From positions 1,364,001 to 1,428,000 of the forward strand of contig NZ_OY808997.1 of the NCBI RefSeq assembly GCF_963681195.1: a DNA stretch of 64,000 bases, read 5' to 3'. The first letter of the stretch is position 1, and each line of letters starts with the position of its first letter. The position numbers and the translations under genes were made by a program. The DNA comes from Vibrio sp. 16. GTDB taxonomy: Bacteria; Pseudomonadota; Gammaproteobacteria; Enterobacterales; Vibrionaceae. Positions 36,585 to 45,623 of this stretch are shown one piece after another. The notes below the pieces were generated by a model. That model saw nothing but the letters and a program-made list of their open reading frames with translations. It made no database searches and was not told the DNA's origin.

Positions 36585-36950
36585 ATGGGGACAGCCCAAA
36601 AACAACAGCAAATTCGAACCATGTTGGATGCGTTAGGTTGGAGCCATACGCAACTGGCCGATGTTCTTTATGAAGAACTTCAGTGTTCGACATATGAAGA
36701 CATAGAAGATGCTTCCCCTGACGAAATTCGTAAGTTCAGAGAGGCGCTCAAGAAGCAGTTACAAAGGGACTCTACACCAGAGAGTCGGCTTGAACAGTAC
36801 GTGAAAATTATTTCGGATCACCCAGATTTTGTTGCATTGGGGTTGGATGTCGTGGTTCCAAAATACGTTAACCATAGATGCTTGAATGAGGATTCGCTTG
36901 CAGGTTTAGCAGAGATATCCAGTTGGTTAGATGATGATCAGAGCCGTTAA
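36585..36950 (+). CDS. Unknown 121-residue protein
   Basis: Unrecognised. The N-terminal part (QQQIRTMLDALGWSHTQLAD, then VLYEELQC) could be a short helix-turn-helix, followed by a charged helix (EIRKFREALKKQLQRD) and a C-terminal region ending LAGLAEISSWLDDDQSR. AAGGTAGGG precedes the ATG at 36585. It is divergent from the SMP-like pair and codirectional with the next small genes. Confidence 0.5.
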   Translation: MGTAQKQQQIRTMLDALGWSHTQLADVLYEELQCSTYEDIEDASPDEIRKFREALKKQLQRDSTPESRLEQYVKIISDHPDFVALGLDVVVPKYVNHRCLNEDSLAGLAEISSWLDDDQSR

Positions 36951-37025
36951 AGGCGGATGCGTTAGACGTAGCAATAATTCTTTCTGACTTTGCTAATAAA
37001 TGATCGTTGTTAAGAGGAGCGCAGG

Positions 37026-37232
37026 ATGTACAAGGGACATTGGTATGATGTTGTAGGAAAAGAGAGGACAGATCTCCGAGCAATGAGTCTCGACTTCGAC
37101 TCATTAAAGTTGGCTGTCGATGAAGCAATGAGCGTTTTGCCTGATACACGACTAATCGTAATGAATGAGAATTTAGATTGGGGTCTCATCTCTATCGAGG
37201 AAACCAAAAGAATGCTCATTTGTAAGGATTAG
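37026..37232 (+). CDS. Small unknown protein (68 residues)
   Basis: The ATG at 37026 has a strong AGAGGAGCGCAGG ribosome site. The product starts MYKGHWYDVVGKERTDLRAM and is acidic and compact (LKLAVDEAMSVLPDTRLIV, ISIEETKRMLICKD). No known domain is recognised. It lies in a run of small plus-strand genes ahead of a methyltransferase. Confidence 0.6.
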   Translation: MYKGHWYDVVGKERTDLRAMSLDFDSLKLAVDEAMSVLPDTRLIVMNENLDWGLISIEETKRMLICKD

Positions 37233-37332
37233 AAGGTGACAAGCTAAAATGAACTTTGTTGCTTTCCTCACTGTTTGACTTGTAAGCAATTAGTATCATA
37301 AGGTATCTTTGATACTAAAAGAGGTGCTTTGC

Positions 37333-37617
37333 ATGACATGCAGTTGTTGTAATAAACGTTTGAACGTAGGGATGATACACAAAAGAGATCCCCATACAGG
37401 CCAAAAATTTAAGTCCTGCCCTCACTGTTCTGATGCGAATGGAGGAGAGCACGTTTTTCATCCATATCCATCGTCCTTTGGTAAAACACCTGCTAGAGTG
37501 ACCGCTCGAAACCCTGAAGGATACCAAAGCTACTGTATAGATTGTCGTCGCCTGGATAAAGGAGTGCAATCTCAAACCTATATGAATGGGAAAGCATGCA
37601 GTAGTCTTGTTGTATAA
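37333..37617 (+). CDS. Zinc-finger protein upstream of DNA methyltransferase
   Basis: A 94-residue Cys-rich protein: MTCSCCNKRLNVGMIHKRD, then KSCPHCSDANGG and a late CIDCRRLDKG, giving two or three zinc-binding knuckles, with an intervening HVFHPYPSSFG. The arrangement recalls small zinc-ribbon or HNH-like proteins, but no complete nuclease motif is seen. GAGGTG lies before the ATG at 37333. It ends eight bases before the methyltransferase start, so the pair is an operon. It may be the restriction, DNA-binding or regulatory partner. Confidence 0.6.
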   Translation: MTCSCCNKRLNVGMIHKRDPHTGQKFKSCPHCSDANGGEHVFHPYPSSFGKTPARVTARNPEGYQSYCIDCRRLDKGVQSQTYMNGKACSSLVV

Positions 37618-37624
37618 TAGTCTG

Positions 37625-38281
37625 ATGAATTTATTCCAAGATGATGCTGTTAAATGGTTGTCAACGCTCGATACAGCGAGCGTTGATCTATTAATCACCG
37701 ACCCTCCCTATGAGTCTTTAGAAAAACACCGAAAAATTGGGACAACGACTCGGCTTAAGGTGAGCAAGGCGTCAAGTAACCAATGGTTTGAGATTTTCCC
37801 TAACGATAGATTTGAAGCATTACTCAGTGAGGTCTATCGTGTGCTTAAGAACCACTCGCACTTTTACCTTTTCTGTGACCAAGAAACGATGTTTGTTATC
37901 AAGCCGATAGCGGAGAAAATCGGCTTCAAATTCTGGAAACCTATCGTATGGGACAAAGTGAGCATTGGTATGGGCTACCATTACCGTGCTCGACACGAAT
38001 ACATACTGTTTTTTGAAAAGGGTAAGAGGAAGCTCAATGATTTGAGCATACCTGACATACTAACCCATAAACGGGTCTATAGAGGGTATCCAACTGAAAA
38101 GCCAGTAAGTCTCTTGGAAGTTCTGGTCGTTCAAAGTAGCAGAGAAGGCGAGCTAGTTGTTGATCCGTTTTTTGGCTCTGGCTCGACCTTGGTTGCATCT
38201 AAAAACTTGAATCGTCAGTTCAAAGGAAACGATATTTCCTCATCTGCCCATGAGCATATTCGTCAGCGTTCGGATTTTTGA
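37625..38281 (+). CDS. Beta-class site-specific DNA methyltransferase
   Basis: A 218-residue DNA amino-methyltransferase. Catalytic motif IV, LLITDPPYES, comes near the N terminus and the cofactor motif I, VVDPFFGSGSTL, near the C terminus, the order of the beta class (CcrM/YhdJ type). PTEKPVSLLEVL is the usual motif X. It probably makes N6-adenine or N4-cytosine methylation at an unknown site. The short length indicates no added recognition domain, as in phage and mobile-element enzymes. It follows a zinc-finger gene after eight bases. There is no obvious cognate restriction enzyme. Confidence 0.85.
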   Translation: MNLFQDDAVKWLSTLDTASVDLLITDPPYESLEKHRKIGTTTRLKVSKASSNQWFEIFPNDRFEALLSEVYRVLKNHSHFYLFCDQETMFVIKPIAEKIGFKFWKPIVWDKVSIGMGYHYRARHEYILFFEKGKRKLNDLSIPDILTHKRVYRGYPTEKPVSLLEVLVVQSSREGELVVDPFFGSGSTLVASKNLNRQFKGNDISSSAHEHIRQRSDF

Positions 38282-38314
38282 ACCTAAAGGTAGCCGAGTA
38301 GCAATGCGGGGCCG

Positions 38315-39307
38315 TTACTCAGTAGGTTTTCCCAGTGAGGAAAGAGGACACCCTGGTACGTGAGGGAACTCCTTGATAAGGCTATTGACGTCATCGAACC
38401 AACAAGAACTTGGGCCAATTTGTTCAATTAAAAACCACATGGCGCGGATCACGCCGTATAGACGGGATAGCGTATTACTGTTTTCCTTGATATCTCTGAA
38501 AGACTCGTGAGATGTTACTTTTAGAACTTTAGAGGATTGTTGGTTCCAGATCCTAGTATGGTGAGCGCATCGATTACGTAAAATGTTCATTTCCATAAGC
38601 CAGGCTCGTAATACATCGGTTTCAGTTTTATCTTCGATTCCTAATCTTGAACAGATGCGCTGGCGATATTGATCTTTGAGCATACCGTAATACTTGGACA
38701 TTGTGCCAAAGTCCCAAGCTTCGATAACTACCCAAAAGGGCATTTCTTTCTCGTTCTTTTTGTGCCAAACAATACAATCTTCTTGGCTTCTTTCAATGAG
38801 TTTACTGTGTTTGTTTTGCCATTCTTCCCAAAGGCTTGGTTTATGTCCACGCTTCCTGAGAAATTTGCCATTGATGTAATCGGAATCTTTCCATGCTAAT
38901 GGTTCAGGAATATCCTCCCCTGTGCCTGGCTGTTTCTTTTTGCCTCGGCCTAATTCATGTGCGATGACTGAACGAACAAATATCTCTATGCGCTCAAGGC
39001 CATCAAGCATTGCCAAGCGGAGTTTTTTATCAAAAAGGTAAAGACTGAACACTTGGTCAAACTCGGTGCCTTGTTGAAAGTGGTTGAGCCGCTTTGGTCG
39101 TTTTAAGTGCTCACACTGGATGGGTTGATATGACTCGTCTCGTTCGATAACTCTTGCTGGATACCAAAAACCACTCAGTCGGTAATATCCCACCTGTGCG
39201 AGCTTTCTTATAGCTCTTTCACGATTGTCTATCACCATGCCTCTTTCGATGAGAATATCGATGAGTTCCTCATAGTGTTTAAACTGCTTAGGCGGGGTTA
39301 GTGGCAT
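38315..39307 (-). CDS. Abi_2 family abortive infection protein (AbiD/AbiF-like)
   Basis: A 330-residue protein of the Abi_2 family, which includes lactococcal AbiD and AbiF and is thought to belong to the HEPN superfamily. Typical features are the N-terminal ERAIRKLAQVGYYRLSGFWY, FDQVFSLYLFDKKLRLAMLD, then GLERIEIFVRSVIAHELG, and the HEPN-like RNRCAHHTRIWN (Arg-N-x-x-x-His) near residue 250. The ATG at 39307 follows AAGGACACAGG. The gene sits inside the restriction cargo, consistent with a phage-defence role. Its trigger is unknown. Confidence 0.88.
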   Translation of the reverse strand: MPLTPPKQFKHYEELIDILIERGMVIDNRERAIRKLAQVGYYRLSGFWYPARVIERDESYQPIQCEHLKRPKRLNHFQQGTEFDQVFSLYLFDKKLRLAMLDGLERIEIFVRSVIAHELGRGKKKQPGTGEDIPEPLAWKDSDYINGKFLRKRGHKPSLWEEWQNKHSKLIERSQEDCIVWHKKNEKEMPFWVVIEAWDFGTMSKYYGMLKDQYRQRICSRLGIEDKTETDVLRAWLMEMNILRNRCAHHTRIWNQQSSKVLKVTSHESFRDIKENSNTLSRLYGVIRAMWFLIEQIGPSSCWFDDVNSLIKEFPHVPGCPLSSLGKPTE

Positions 39308-39575
39308 CCTGTGTCCTTGATTTTCCTTGCTGTAAAAACGAGAACGCCCAGCCTTGATTCCAAAGTCATCTCGAAAGATAACTTCAGAAACAGGGGACTG
39401 GGCACTATTGCGGTGAAGTATTGTCTATCTGATGTGTATAGTCAATGTGAAACAGTTCACACAAATCTTCTCTGTAAGTGTTTTTCGAATACTAAAATAC
39501 AATATATATGATGTTAATGGCCACTAATTGCTATATGTGGTGTTTTTCGTGATTTTTCAATTTGTGACGAAAATC
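39308..39575. other. Non-coding stretch between abi and hsdR
   Basis: This 268-bp stretch is A/T-rich toward hsdR. No gene can be supported; it probably holds the abi promoter. Confidence 0.3.
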
Positions 39576-42020
39576 TTATGCAGATTGATATATTTCTGAT
39601 TCTAGCTCACTGATAGCTTCTAAGTACTGTTCTTTTCCGCCAAAGCACTTTTTGACGATCTCAGCAGGACGTCCCATTTCGTCAAAAGGCTTAACTTTGA
39701 GTACATGAATATTCTCAATCTCTTGAACGCCTTCATCTGCGTACTTGTCCAGTAGATTGTTTAACACCACCTGAGCTGTTTCACCGTACTTAGTGAAGTA
39801 GTTTCGCTTTTTGACGCTATCAGCGCGTTCTTTTCTGGTGAGTGCTGGTTGGTCATACACGACATGACAAATCATGTCGAATGGGTCGAGATCTTTGCCT
39901 ACTTCCAGCTCTAACGCTTCCCAGATAATGCCTTCCTCTGCCAGTTCATCAATGATTGCTTGCTTTTTATCGGCATCTTGCCAGCGCTTAACAAAGTCAT
40001 CCATTGAGGTGAACTGTTTTGCCATCGTCTTGCGGGTATAGTCTTTGAACGATTCGGTTACGAGTTTACCGTCGGCATCGTAGTATTGAACACGTTCGGC
40101 AATGGCTTTCACCGTTACACCGTTGACATGGAACTTTCTAACTCGGTTTTCATCCTGCCAATCATCATCGGAATTGCTACCGTCAGAAGGAGATGAACCT
40201 GAGTCGTATGAAGCTTCTGGTTCTTGGATGCTTTCAGGGTCGATATCTTCCCCTTCAAATGGGTCATCTTGTTCAAGCTCATCCTCACCATCGATGATCT
40301 CATCGAGTTCCTCATCGTTTTCGAAGTCTTCTGGTTTTGTCTCTTTAACTCGCTCAGGTACACCATCAAAGCGCTCATCAGCGAACAGTTCAGTTGCCTT
40401 TTTGAAGTCGAGAATGGTAAACCATAGCTTTCCGTAACGATCATCAATACGAGTACCACGACCGATGATCTGCTTAAACTTAGTCATCGACTGAATGCCT
40501 TGATCAAGAACAACCAGTTTGCAAGTTTTTGCATCGACACCAGTTGTCATAAGTTCTGAAGTGGTCGCGATAACAGGGTAAGCCTTTTTGGGGTTGATGA
40601 AGTTATCAAGCTGAGCTTTTCCGATTTCATCATCACCTGTAATTTTCATTACGTATTTTTCATTATTAGCAACTTGCTCAGGGTTGCAATTGATTAGCGC
40701 CCGACGCATACGCTCCGCATGGTCAATGTCATTACAGAACACAATGGTTTTAGCCATCGGGTCGGTACGCTTGAGGTAGCTGGTGATGGTCTTTGCAACA
40801 AGTTCTGTTCGCTCATCAATGACCATGGTTCTGTCGAAGTCTTTCTGGTTATAGATCCTGTCTTCGATGACTTCACCATGTTTATCGACTTGTCCTTTGG
40901 TTGGTCGCCAACCTTGTAAATCTACATCGATGTCCACACGCACAACTTTGTAAGGGGCTAAGAAACCGTCTTCAATACCTTGTTTTAGAGAGTAGGTATA
41001 AATGGCATCGCCAAAGTACTCGGTGTTAGACACGATATCGGTTTCTTTTGGTGTCGCGGTTAGTCCTATTTGAGTCGCTGAACCGAAATACTCAAGAATC
41101 TCGCGCCATGCGCTGTCCTCAGCGGCACTGCCACGGTGACACTCGTCAACGACAATAAGGTCAAAGAAATCAGGATCGACCTGTTTGTATGCTTTTTGAT
41201 GCTCTTCTGGGCCAGTCAGAGCTTGATATAGAGCTAGATGGATTTCGTAAGCTGGATCGACTGTTCGACCAGTGACTTTGGTCATAGCGGGGCCAAACGG
41301 CTGGAAGTCGTTGGTCTTAGTTTGATCGACCAGAATGTTTCTGTCCGCTAAAAACAGGATGCGTTTTTTAGCTCGGGACTTCCATAGTCTCCAAATAATC
41401 TGGAATGCAGTGTAAGTTTTGCCCGTACCCGTTGCCATAACCAAGAGTACACGGTTTTGTCCTGCTGCGACCGCTTCCACGGTTTTGTTTATCGCTTGTA
41501 GCTGATAGTAGCGCGGAGACTTACCGCTACCATCATCATGGTAATCTTGAGTAATGACTGGAAGGTGTTCAGTTTTGTAGCCTTTCCAAACGCAGTACTT
41601 GTCCCATAGTTGCTGAGGTGTTGGGAAGTCTTCAAGTCGAATTTCGGTTTCGAGTTGAGCGGGGTTGGTTTTGTCGTGGAAGATAAAACCGTCGCCATTT
41701 GAGGCAAAGACAAAAGGGACTTCAAGTAGGCTGGCGTAATCTAGACCTTGTTGCATGCCTTTGCCGACTTCATGCTTGTTCGCTTTTGCTTCGACAACGG
41801 CTAGAGGCATGCTCGGTTTATGGTAAAGGACGATGTCCGCAGACTTAACCTTTTTCCTCGCTGCTGCCTGACCACGAACAATGACCTTACCGTCACGCAG
41901 TTTAACCTCTTGACGAATTTGAGACATATCATCCCATCCCGCACCTTTGATAGCAGGAAGAATGAATTTCGTGATGATGTCGGTTTCGGAGAGTTTGGCT
42001 TTGTTGATAGTGTTGACCAT
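39576..42020 (-). CDS. hsdR: Type I restriction enzyme motor and nuclease subunit HsdR
   Basis: HsdR translocates DNA past the HsdMS complex and cuts unmodified DNA. The 814-residue product has the N-terminal PD-(D/E)XK nuclease ([11 protein letters not shown] then LAVVEAKAN), a helicase motor with Walker [20 protein letters not shown] box and LTATPKE motif, and [12 protein letters not shown] as motif VI. A C-terminal acidic linker and helical domain follow. Length suits the EcoKI-like family. It is 3.9 kb upstream of hsdM on the same strand, with Abi_2, a methyltransferase pair and small genes in between. Confidence 0.95.
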   Translation of the reverse strand: MVNTINKAKLSETDIITKFILPAIKGAGWDDMSQIRQEVKLRDGKVIVRGQAAARKKVKSADIVLYHKPSMPLAVVEAKANKHEVGKGMQQGLDYASLLEVPFVFASNGDGFIFHDKTNPAQLETEIRLEDFPTPQQLWDKYCVWKGYKTEHLPVITQDYHDDGSGKSPRYYQLQAINKTVEAVAAGQNRVLLVMATGTGKTYTAFQIIWRLWKSRAKKRILFLADRNILVDQTKTNDFQPFGPAMTKVTGRTVDPAYEIHLALYQALTGPEEHQKAYKQVDPDFFDLIVVDECHRGSAAEDSAWREILEYFGSATQIGLTATPKETDIVSNTEYFGDAIYTYSLKQGIEDGFLAPYKVVRVDIDVDLQGWRPTKGQVDKHGEVIEDRIYNQKDFDRTMVIDERTELVAKTITSYLKRTDPMAKTIVFCNDIDHAERMRRALINCNPEQVANNEKYVMKITGDDEIGKAQLDNFINPKKAYPVIATTSELMTTGVDAKTCKLVVLDQGIQSMTKFKQIIGRGTRIDDRYGKLWFTILDFKKATELFADERFDGVPERVKETKPEDFENDEELDEIIDGEDELEQDDPFEGEDIDPESIQEPEASYDSGSSPSDGSNSDDDWQDENRVRKFHVNGVTVKAIAERVQYYDADGKLVTESFKDYTRKTMAKQFTSMDDFVKRWQDADKKQAIIDELAEEGIIWEALELEVGKDLDPFDMICHVVYDQPALTRKERADSVKKRNYFTKYGETAQVVLNNLLDKYADEGVQEIENIHVLKVKPFDEMGRPAEIVKKCFGGKEQYLEAISELESEIYQSA

Positions 42021-42227
42021 ACGGCTAGCTCATCAAGGCATTCGTAAAACACCAGTATATCGCAAAGCTAGACCATACCGAGAGATTGGCATCAATAATT
42101 TGGCTCCGATCATCAACAACTTGCTTCAAAACCTCATAAATAGTCTGGCCGAACCCTCGAACTTGAAATCTCTAAGCTAACTGTTTATCTCAAACAACTC
42201 AGAACTGAGAGAAACGATACCTATTGC

Positions 42228-43628
42228 TCAACGAAACACATCAATAACTCTCTGTTTAAAACGACCTAAAATCACTTCATCAATCAATGTTGTGGCTGGA
42301 TATACCAACCCACACGACTCATTCGGCTCAATCCACATCAACTCATTTTCAGTTGGCCTGGGCAGCAAACGAACGCTTGTCTCTGGACCGTCATGTTGTG
42401 CTAATGAATTGGAACGTCTTTGGTCTTCAACATTTACAATCGAACAACACCCCGGAATATCATGCTCTACTCGCTCAGAAAACTCGATGAGACTTGGTTC
42501 AGCAAACGTATAAAGCCAAGCTTCTTGGTTTGGCTCCGATGTTACTCTTAAAATTCGTCCTAATACCTGCCAGAAGTATAACTCTGTTTTCGCAGCACTC
42601 AGATGACAACAGACTTGTAACCGCGGAATGTCAGTCCCTTCACTGATCATTCCCACACTGACTATCCATTGTGAGTCACCCGAACGATAGTGTTCTATTT
42701 CTCCTAACGGATTGGAATGTAAATACGACACCACAGACACGGATTGGTTAAAGTTTTCACGCAACATTTGACTAATTTTAAGTGTATGTGAGACAGAGGC
42801 GGCCACCACTAGCGCCCCAGCTCTGGGTGAGGTGCGCCTAATCATCTGAAGCTTATTGCAAGCAAGACTGAGGACGTACTCTATCGCAGCGTCATTGTGT
42901 ATAACGCTCTGATAGGAAGTCTTAGTCTGACTTAGAAGATCAAGGATTGATGAGAAAGCCTTTTCACCTTGTCCATTTCTTACTGCTAAACGCTCATTGT
43001 CGACAAGAACAATATTTGGCGAACGACACACCCCATCGGCAACCGCCTGCTTTAAACTGTACTGGTAATCGACCATCAGTTTCCCTTCTGGGTCAGTGTA
43101 CCTAGAGAGTACGATGGGTAATGAATCTGAACGCCAAGGCGTACCCGACATTGCGAAAGAAAATACTGCCAATTCTTGTAGTTTTTCGATTACCTGCTGT
43201 CCCCAGGAGTTGCCAGTTGTTCCATTGCCAGAACAATGGTGTACTTCATCCAACACTAGGAACACTCGCAAATTTTTCAGCGATGACCAATAGCTTTCTG
43301 GTACATACTGAATCGACTGGTAGGTAAGAGAATGCCCTATAGAACCCAGTGTTCCATTGAAAGGTCTTTGTAATCTAAATGAGAAGGTTTTTTCGATACC
43401 CTCTGCTACACTCTTTGTTGGCGAAAAGCATAAAGCAATATCGATAAGACCAAGATCCATGAGCCTTTTTGCAACTTCGGCTGCTAAAAAAGTTTTGCCC
43501 CCACCAGGTGTTGCTTGGCAAAAAAATGCCGCTGACCATTGATGTAACGCTTTATCGCTAGCGAGGCGCACTCTTGTTGCCAGACCCTTAGCATCGTCTT
43601 GCCTCTGGTCGCAATGAATTAAGTGCAT
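42228..43628 (-). CDS. DEAH-box helicase in the Xre-controlled unit
   Basis: A superfamily 2 helicase of about 466 residues: Walker A QATPGGGKTFLAAEV, DEVH box FLVLDEVHHCSG, motif III-like FAMSGTPWRSD, motif V SVGMISEGTDIPRLQ and motif VI WQVLGRILRVTSE. No nuclease domain is fused. The ATG at 43628 is preferred; the gene overlaps the end of the upstream wHTH gene by about 41 bp, a strong sign of coupling. Because the pair is driven from the promoter that carries the Xre operators, it may assist the transposon itself (target processing or replication repair) or act in defence. I know no described I-F3 role for it. Confidence 0.8.
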   Translation of the reverse strand: MHLIHCDQRQDDAKGLATRVRLASDKALHQWSAAFFCQATPGGGKTFLAAEVAKRLMDLGLIDIALCFSPTKSVAEGIEKTFSFRLQRPFNGTLGSIGHSLTYQSIQYVPESYWSSLKNLRVFLVLDEVHHCSGNGTTGNSWGQQVIEKLQELAVFSFAMSGTPWRSDSLPIVLSRYTDPEGKLMVDYQYSLKQAVADGVCRSPNIVLVDNERLAVRNGQGEKAFSSILDLLSQTKTSYQSVIHNDAAIEYVLSLACNKLQMIRRTSPRAGALVVAASVSHTLKISQMLRENFNQSVSVVSYLHSNPLGEIEHYRSGDSQWIVSVGMISEGTDIPRLQVCCHLSAAKTELYFWQVLGRILRVTSEPNQEAWLYTFAEPSLIEFSERVEHDIPGCCSIVNVEDQRRSNSLAQHDGPETSVRLLPRPTENELMWIEPNESCGLVYPATTLIDEVILGRFKQRVIDVFR

Positions 43629-44112
43629 TACTAAGAGCGTTGACTTTACCAAGTAGTCTAGCCGAGTGAATTCTCTTCGCCGAAAGGTGCTCTCCTAGTG
43701 AGATTACCAGCTCAGGGAATCTATCAATTAGTGATTGATACTCATCTATCTCACCAAGTGCAATTTCTAACTCACCTTGTGATTGTCTCAGCTCTTCTCT
43801 CAGAATCGATTGGCCGTTAAAATTGATGGTTTTCTTTCGACTCCGGTTGTCTTTTGGCTGAGTTTGAAGAGCTTTAAATTCATCAGTAACAAAATATATT
43901 TTCGACCTGCCCTCTCCTTGAGATCGAAGCCAGCCCTTTTTCAAAAATCGTAAGATTTGTCGATAAATGCGTTTGCGCTCCGCATCAATATCATCACTGG
44001 TTTCGTCCAATTTCAACGCTTCATCGCGTAATTTGACAACTGAAAAACCGTCCATTTCATTATCTATTAATAACTTAGACATTACCGAATCAATCTTGTA
44101 GGTCTCTTTCAT
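43588..44112 (-). CDS. Winged-helix/coiled-coil protein paired with helicase
   Basis: A 174-residue protein, not assigned to a family. The N-terminal half looks like a winged helix (VKLRDEALKLDET, KRIYRQILRFLKKGWLRSQG then SKIYFVTDEF). After a basic stretch (DNRSRKKTI) a long coiled-coil helix follows (ILREELRQSQGELEIALGEI), ending AKRIHSARLLGKVNALSNAL. It is the first gene of a two-gene unit with the helicase and is divergent from xre. The intergenic region contains two copies of the putative Xre operator, so xre probably represses it. Confidence 0.7.
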   Translation of the reverse strand: MKETYKIDSVMSKLLIDNEMDGFSVVKLRDEALKLDETSDDIDAERKRIYRQILRFLKKGWLRSQGEGRSKIYFVTDEFKALQTQPKDNRSRKKTINFNGQSILREELRQSQGELEIALGEIDEYQSLIDRFPELVISLGEHLSAKRIHSARLLGKVNALSNALNSLRPEARRC

Positions 44113-44134
44113 TTAATGACTCTTAGAACACATA

Positions 44135-44152
44135 AACTTAGGATTGCTAAGT
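44135..44152. promoter_or_regulatory. Xre operator 1 in the xre/wHTH divergent promoter
   Basis: AACTTAGGATTGCTAAGT carries the CTTAG-N5-CTAAG palindrome, 23 bp upstream of the wHTH gene start. Confidence 0.7.
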
Positions 44153-44168
44153 ATACAAAAATCAGTAA

Positions 44169-44187
44169 AACTTAGACAATCTAAGTT
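44169..44187. promoter_or_regulatory. Xre operator 2 in the xre/wHTH divergent promoter
   Basis: AACTTAGACAATCTAAGTT differs from the tniQ site mainly in the five central bases and lies 28 bp upstream of the xre start, 34 bp from operator 1 (start to start). Confidence 0.75.
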
Positions 44188-44214
44188 ATCCAAAGGTTGA
44201 AAAGAAATGTGTAA

Positions 44215-44529
44215 GTGCAGAAAGACAACCCAATCCCAGCGAGGCTCAAAGCTGCCCGAAAAAAAGCCAAAATCACCCAAAAAGAGCTGGGTGTAAAAAT
44301 AGGTATGGAAGAAAGCTCTGCAAGCGGTCGTATGAACCACTATGAGAAGGGAAGACACGTCCCTGATATTGGCACATTGAGAAGAATTGCCGAGGAGCTA
44401 GATGTCCCGCTAAATTACTTTTTTTGTGACAATGAACTAAGCGCCGAGCTTGCTTGCACAATCGACAGGATGAGTGACGAGGAGAAAAAAGCGCTACTGG
44501 AAAACCTAAATCACGAAAGCCACCTCTAA
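44215..44529 (+). CDS. Xre-family transcriptional regulator of the transposon
   Basis: A 104-residue helix-turn-helix (HTH_3) protein: IPARLKAARKKAKITQKELG, then RMNHYEKGRHVPDIGTLRRI and ELDVPLNYFFCDN, a lambda-repressor-like fold, with a short helical tail (MSDEEKKALLENL). The GTG at 44215 is the only suitable start. Its 3' end overlaps the convergent tnsC stop by four bases. Xre regulators are known in I-F3 transposons. Three copies of CTTAG-N5-CTAAG, two at its own promoter and one at tniQ, make it the likely repressor of itself, the wHTH-helicase pair and the tniQ-cas operon. Confidence 0.85.
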   Translation: MQKDNPIPARLKAARKKAKITQKELGVKIGMEESSASGRMNHYEKGRHVPDIGTLRRIAEELDVPLNYFFCDNELSAELACTIDRMSDEEKKALLENLNHESHL

Positions 44530-45623
44530 GCTTTAAGCGTATTTTTGCTCAATAACATGCTCAACGGAATTGCATCTGTAAAACGAGGCGCGAGAATCTT
44601 ATCTTCTGCTGTAATGGCATTTAGGTTGTAAGTAGAGCCAGCGTCAATTTGATGAAGACGAAGCTGCTCTACAGGAGAGTCAAATGGGTTGTCCAAATAG
44701 GGAAACTTAAACGAAAACGTGCGCGTCAATATCGCTTTGTTTATCGTATCGACGTTCTCATTGAAACTCATAAGTAGTGCATCTTTCAAGAAGTGCTTCA
44801 ACGCTCGGCACTCCCCTCTACACATAACGAACAAAGGATATAACACTTCATTTTTTGTAAGCACTGGCGGTTCATCAAAGCCCATTCTCGCACTCAAACC
44901 CGCGACAAATCTGGCAAAATGTTTTTTTTGTTCTAAGTCAAACCCATAAGATACCGTTCTATTCGAATGACTCTTCGCTTTCAACAATTTGAAATAATCT
45001 ATCTTTCTCCTCCAGCTTAGCCGCGAGTTCCACTGTGGTTCTGTCGCTATCACATCAGCATAAGGCATACCCACTAGCACAAACGAGACTCTTGCTTCTT
45101 CACTTATATATTTGAATGTGTTGGCAATAACTTGTCTCTGTTCTGCGGTTGAAAACTCAACCAGCTCTTGAATTTCATTAACAATAATCAGCTCAACAGA
45201 TTTACGTTTAAGTTGCTTTACAACCGCTTCGCCAAGCGCAATTTCATTACGGCGCCGAATACCTCTTCCTCCGGATTTACAATCTAAATCAACCAAAAAT
45301 TGGGTCAGCGTATTCTGTTCATTGATACGACTTGGCACTCTAGTGCTTAACACTGGCTGTTTTTCCCAAGTTGAACCCGATTGAAAGCGTGATAAGTAGT
45401 TGTTGATCAAAGCCGTCTTTCCACTTCCAGCCTCACCAGTTAACAAGAAAGACTCTGGTTCACCACCTAAAGAGTGATTGAAACGAAGTTGATCAAAGAT
45501 AGAGTAGATTTCAGTTATCGCGGGATACTCGATAAAGCTGGTTTCAAAGGACTTTAGCTGCTCAAGCTGCTTTGGCGTTAAATTCAAATTAATACCCTTC
45601 AATATCTTCAAAATCATCGTCAT
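44526..45623 (-). CDS. tnsC: Transposition regulator ATPase TnsC
   Basis: TnsC is the AAA+ ATPase that links the target complex to the TnsAB transposase. The product has Walker A FLLTGEAGSGKTALINNYL and sensor-type FVLVGMPYADVI. The Walker B region reads VELIIVNEIQELVEF, where the usual Asp before Glu is Asn. The longest frame starts at 45623 inside tnsB; a TTG at 45587 behind GAAGGG, just after the tnsB stop, is a better-supported start (353 residues). It is the last gene of tnsABC and ends against convergent xre. Confidence 0.9.
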   Translation of the reverse strand: MTMILKILKGINLNLTPKQLEQLKSFETSFIEYPAITEIYSIFDQLRFNHSLGGEPESFLLTGEAGSGKTALINNYLSRFQSGSTWEKQPVLSTRVPSRINEQNTLTQFLVDLDCKSGGRGIRRRNEIALGEAVVKQLKRKSVELIIVNEIQELVEFSTAEQRQVIANTFKYISEEARVSFVLVGMPYADVIATEPQWNSRLSWRRKIDYFKLLKAKSHSNRTVSYGFDLEQKKHFARFVAGLSARMGFDEPPVLTKNEVLYPLFVMCRGECRALKHFLKDALLMSFNENVDTINKAILTRTFSFKFPYLDNPFDSPVEQLRLHQIDAGSTYNLNAITAEDKILAPRFTDAIPLSMLLSKNTLKA

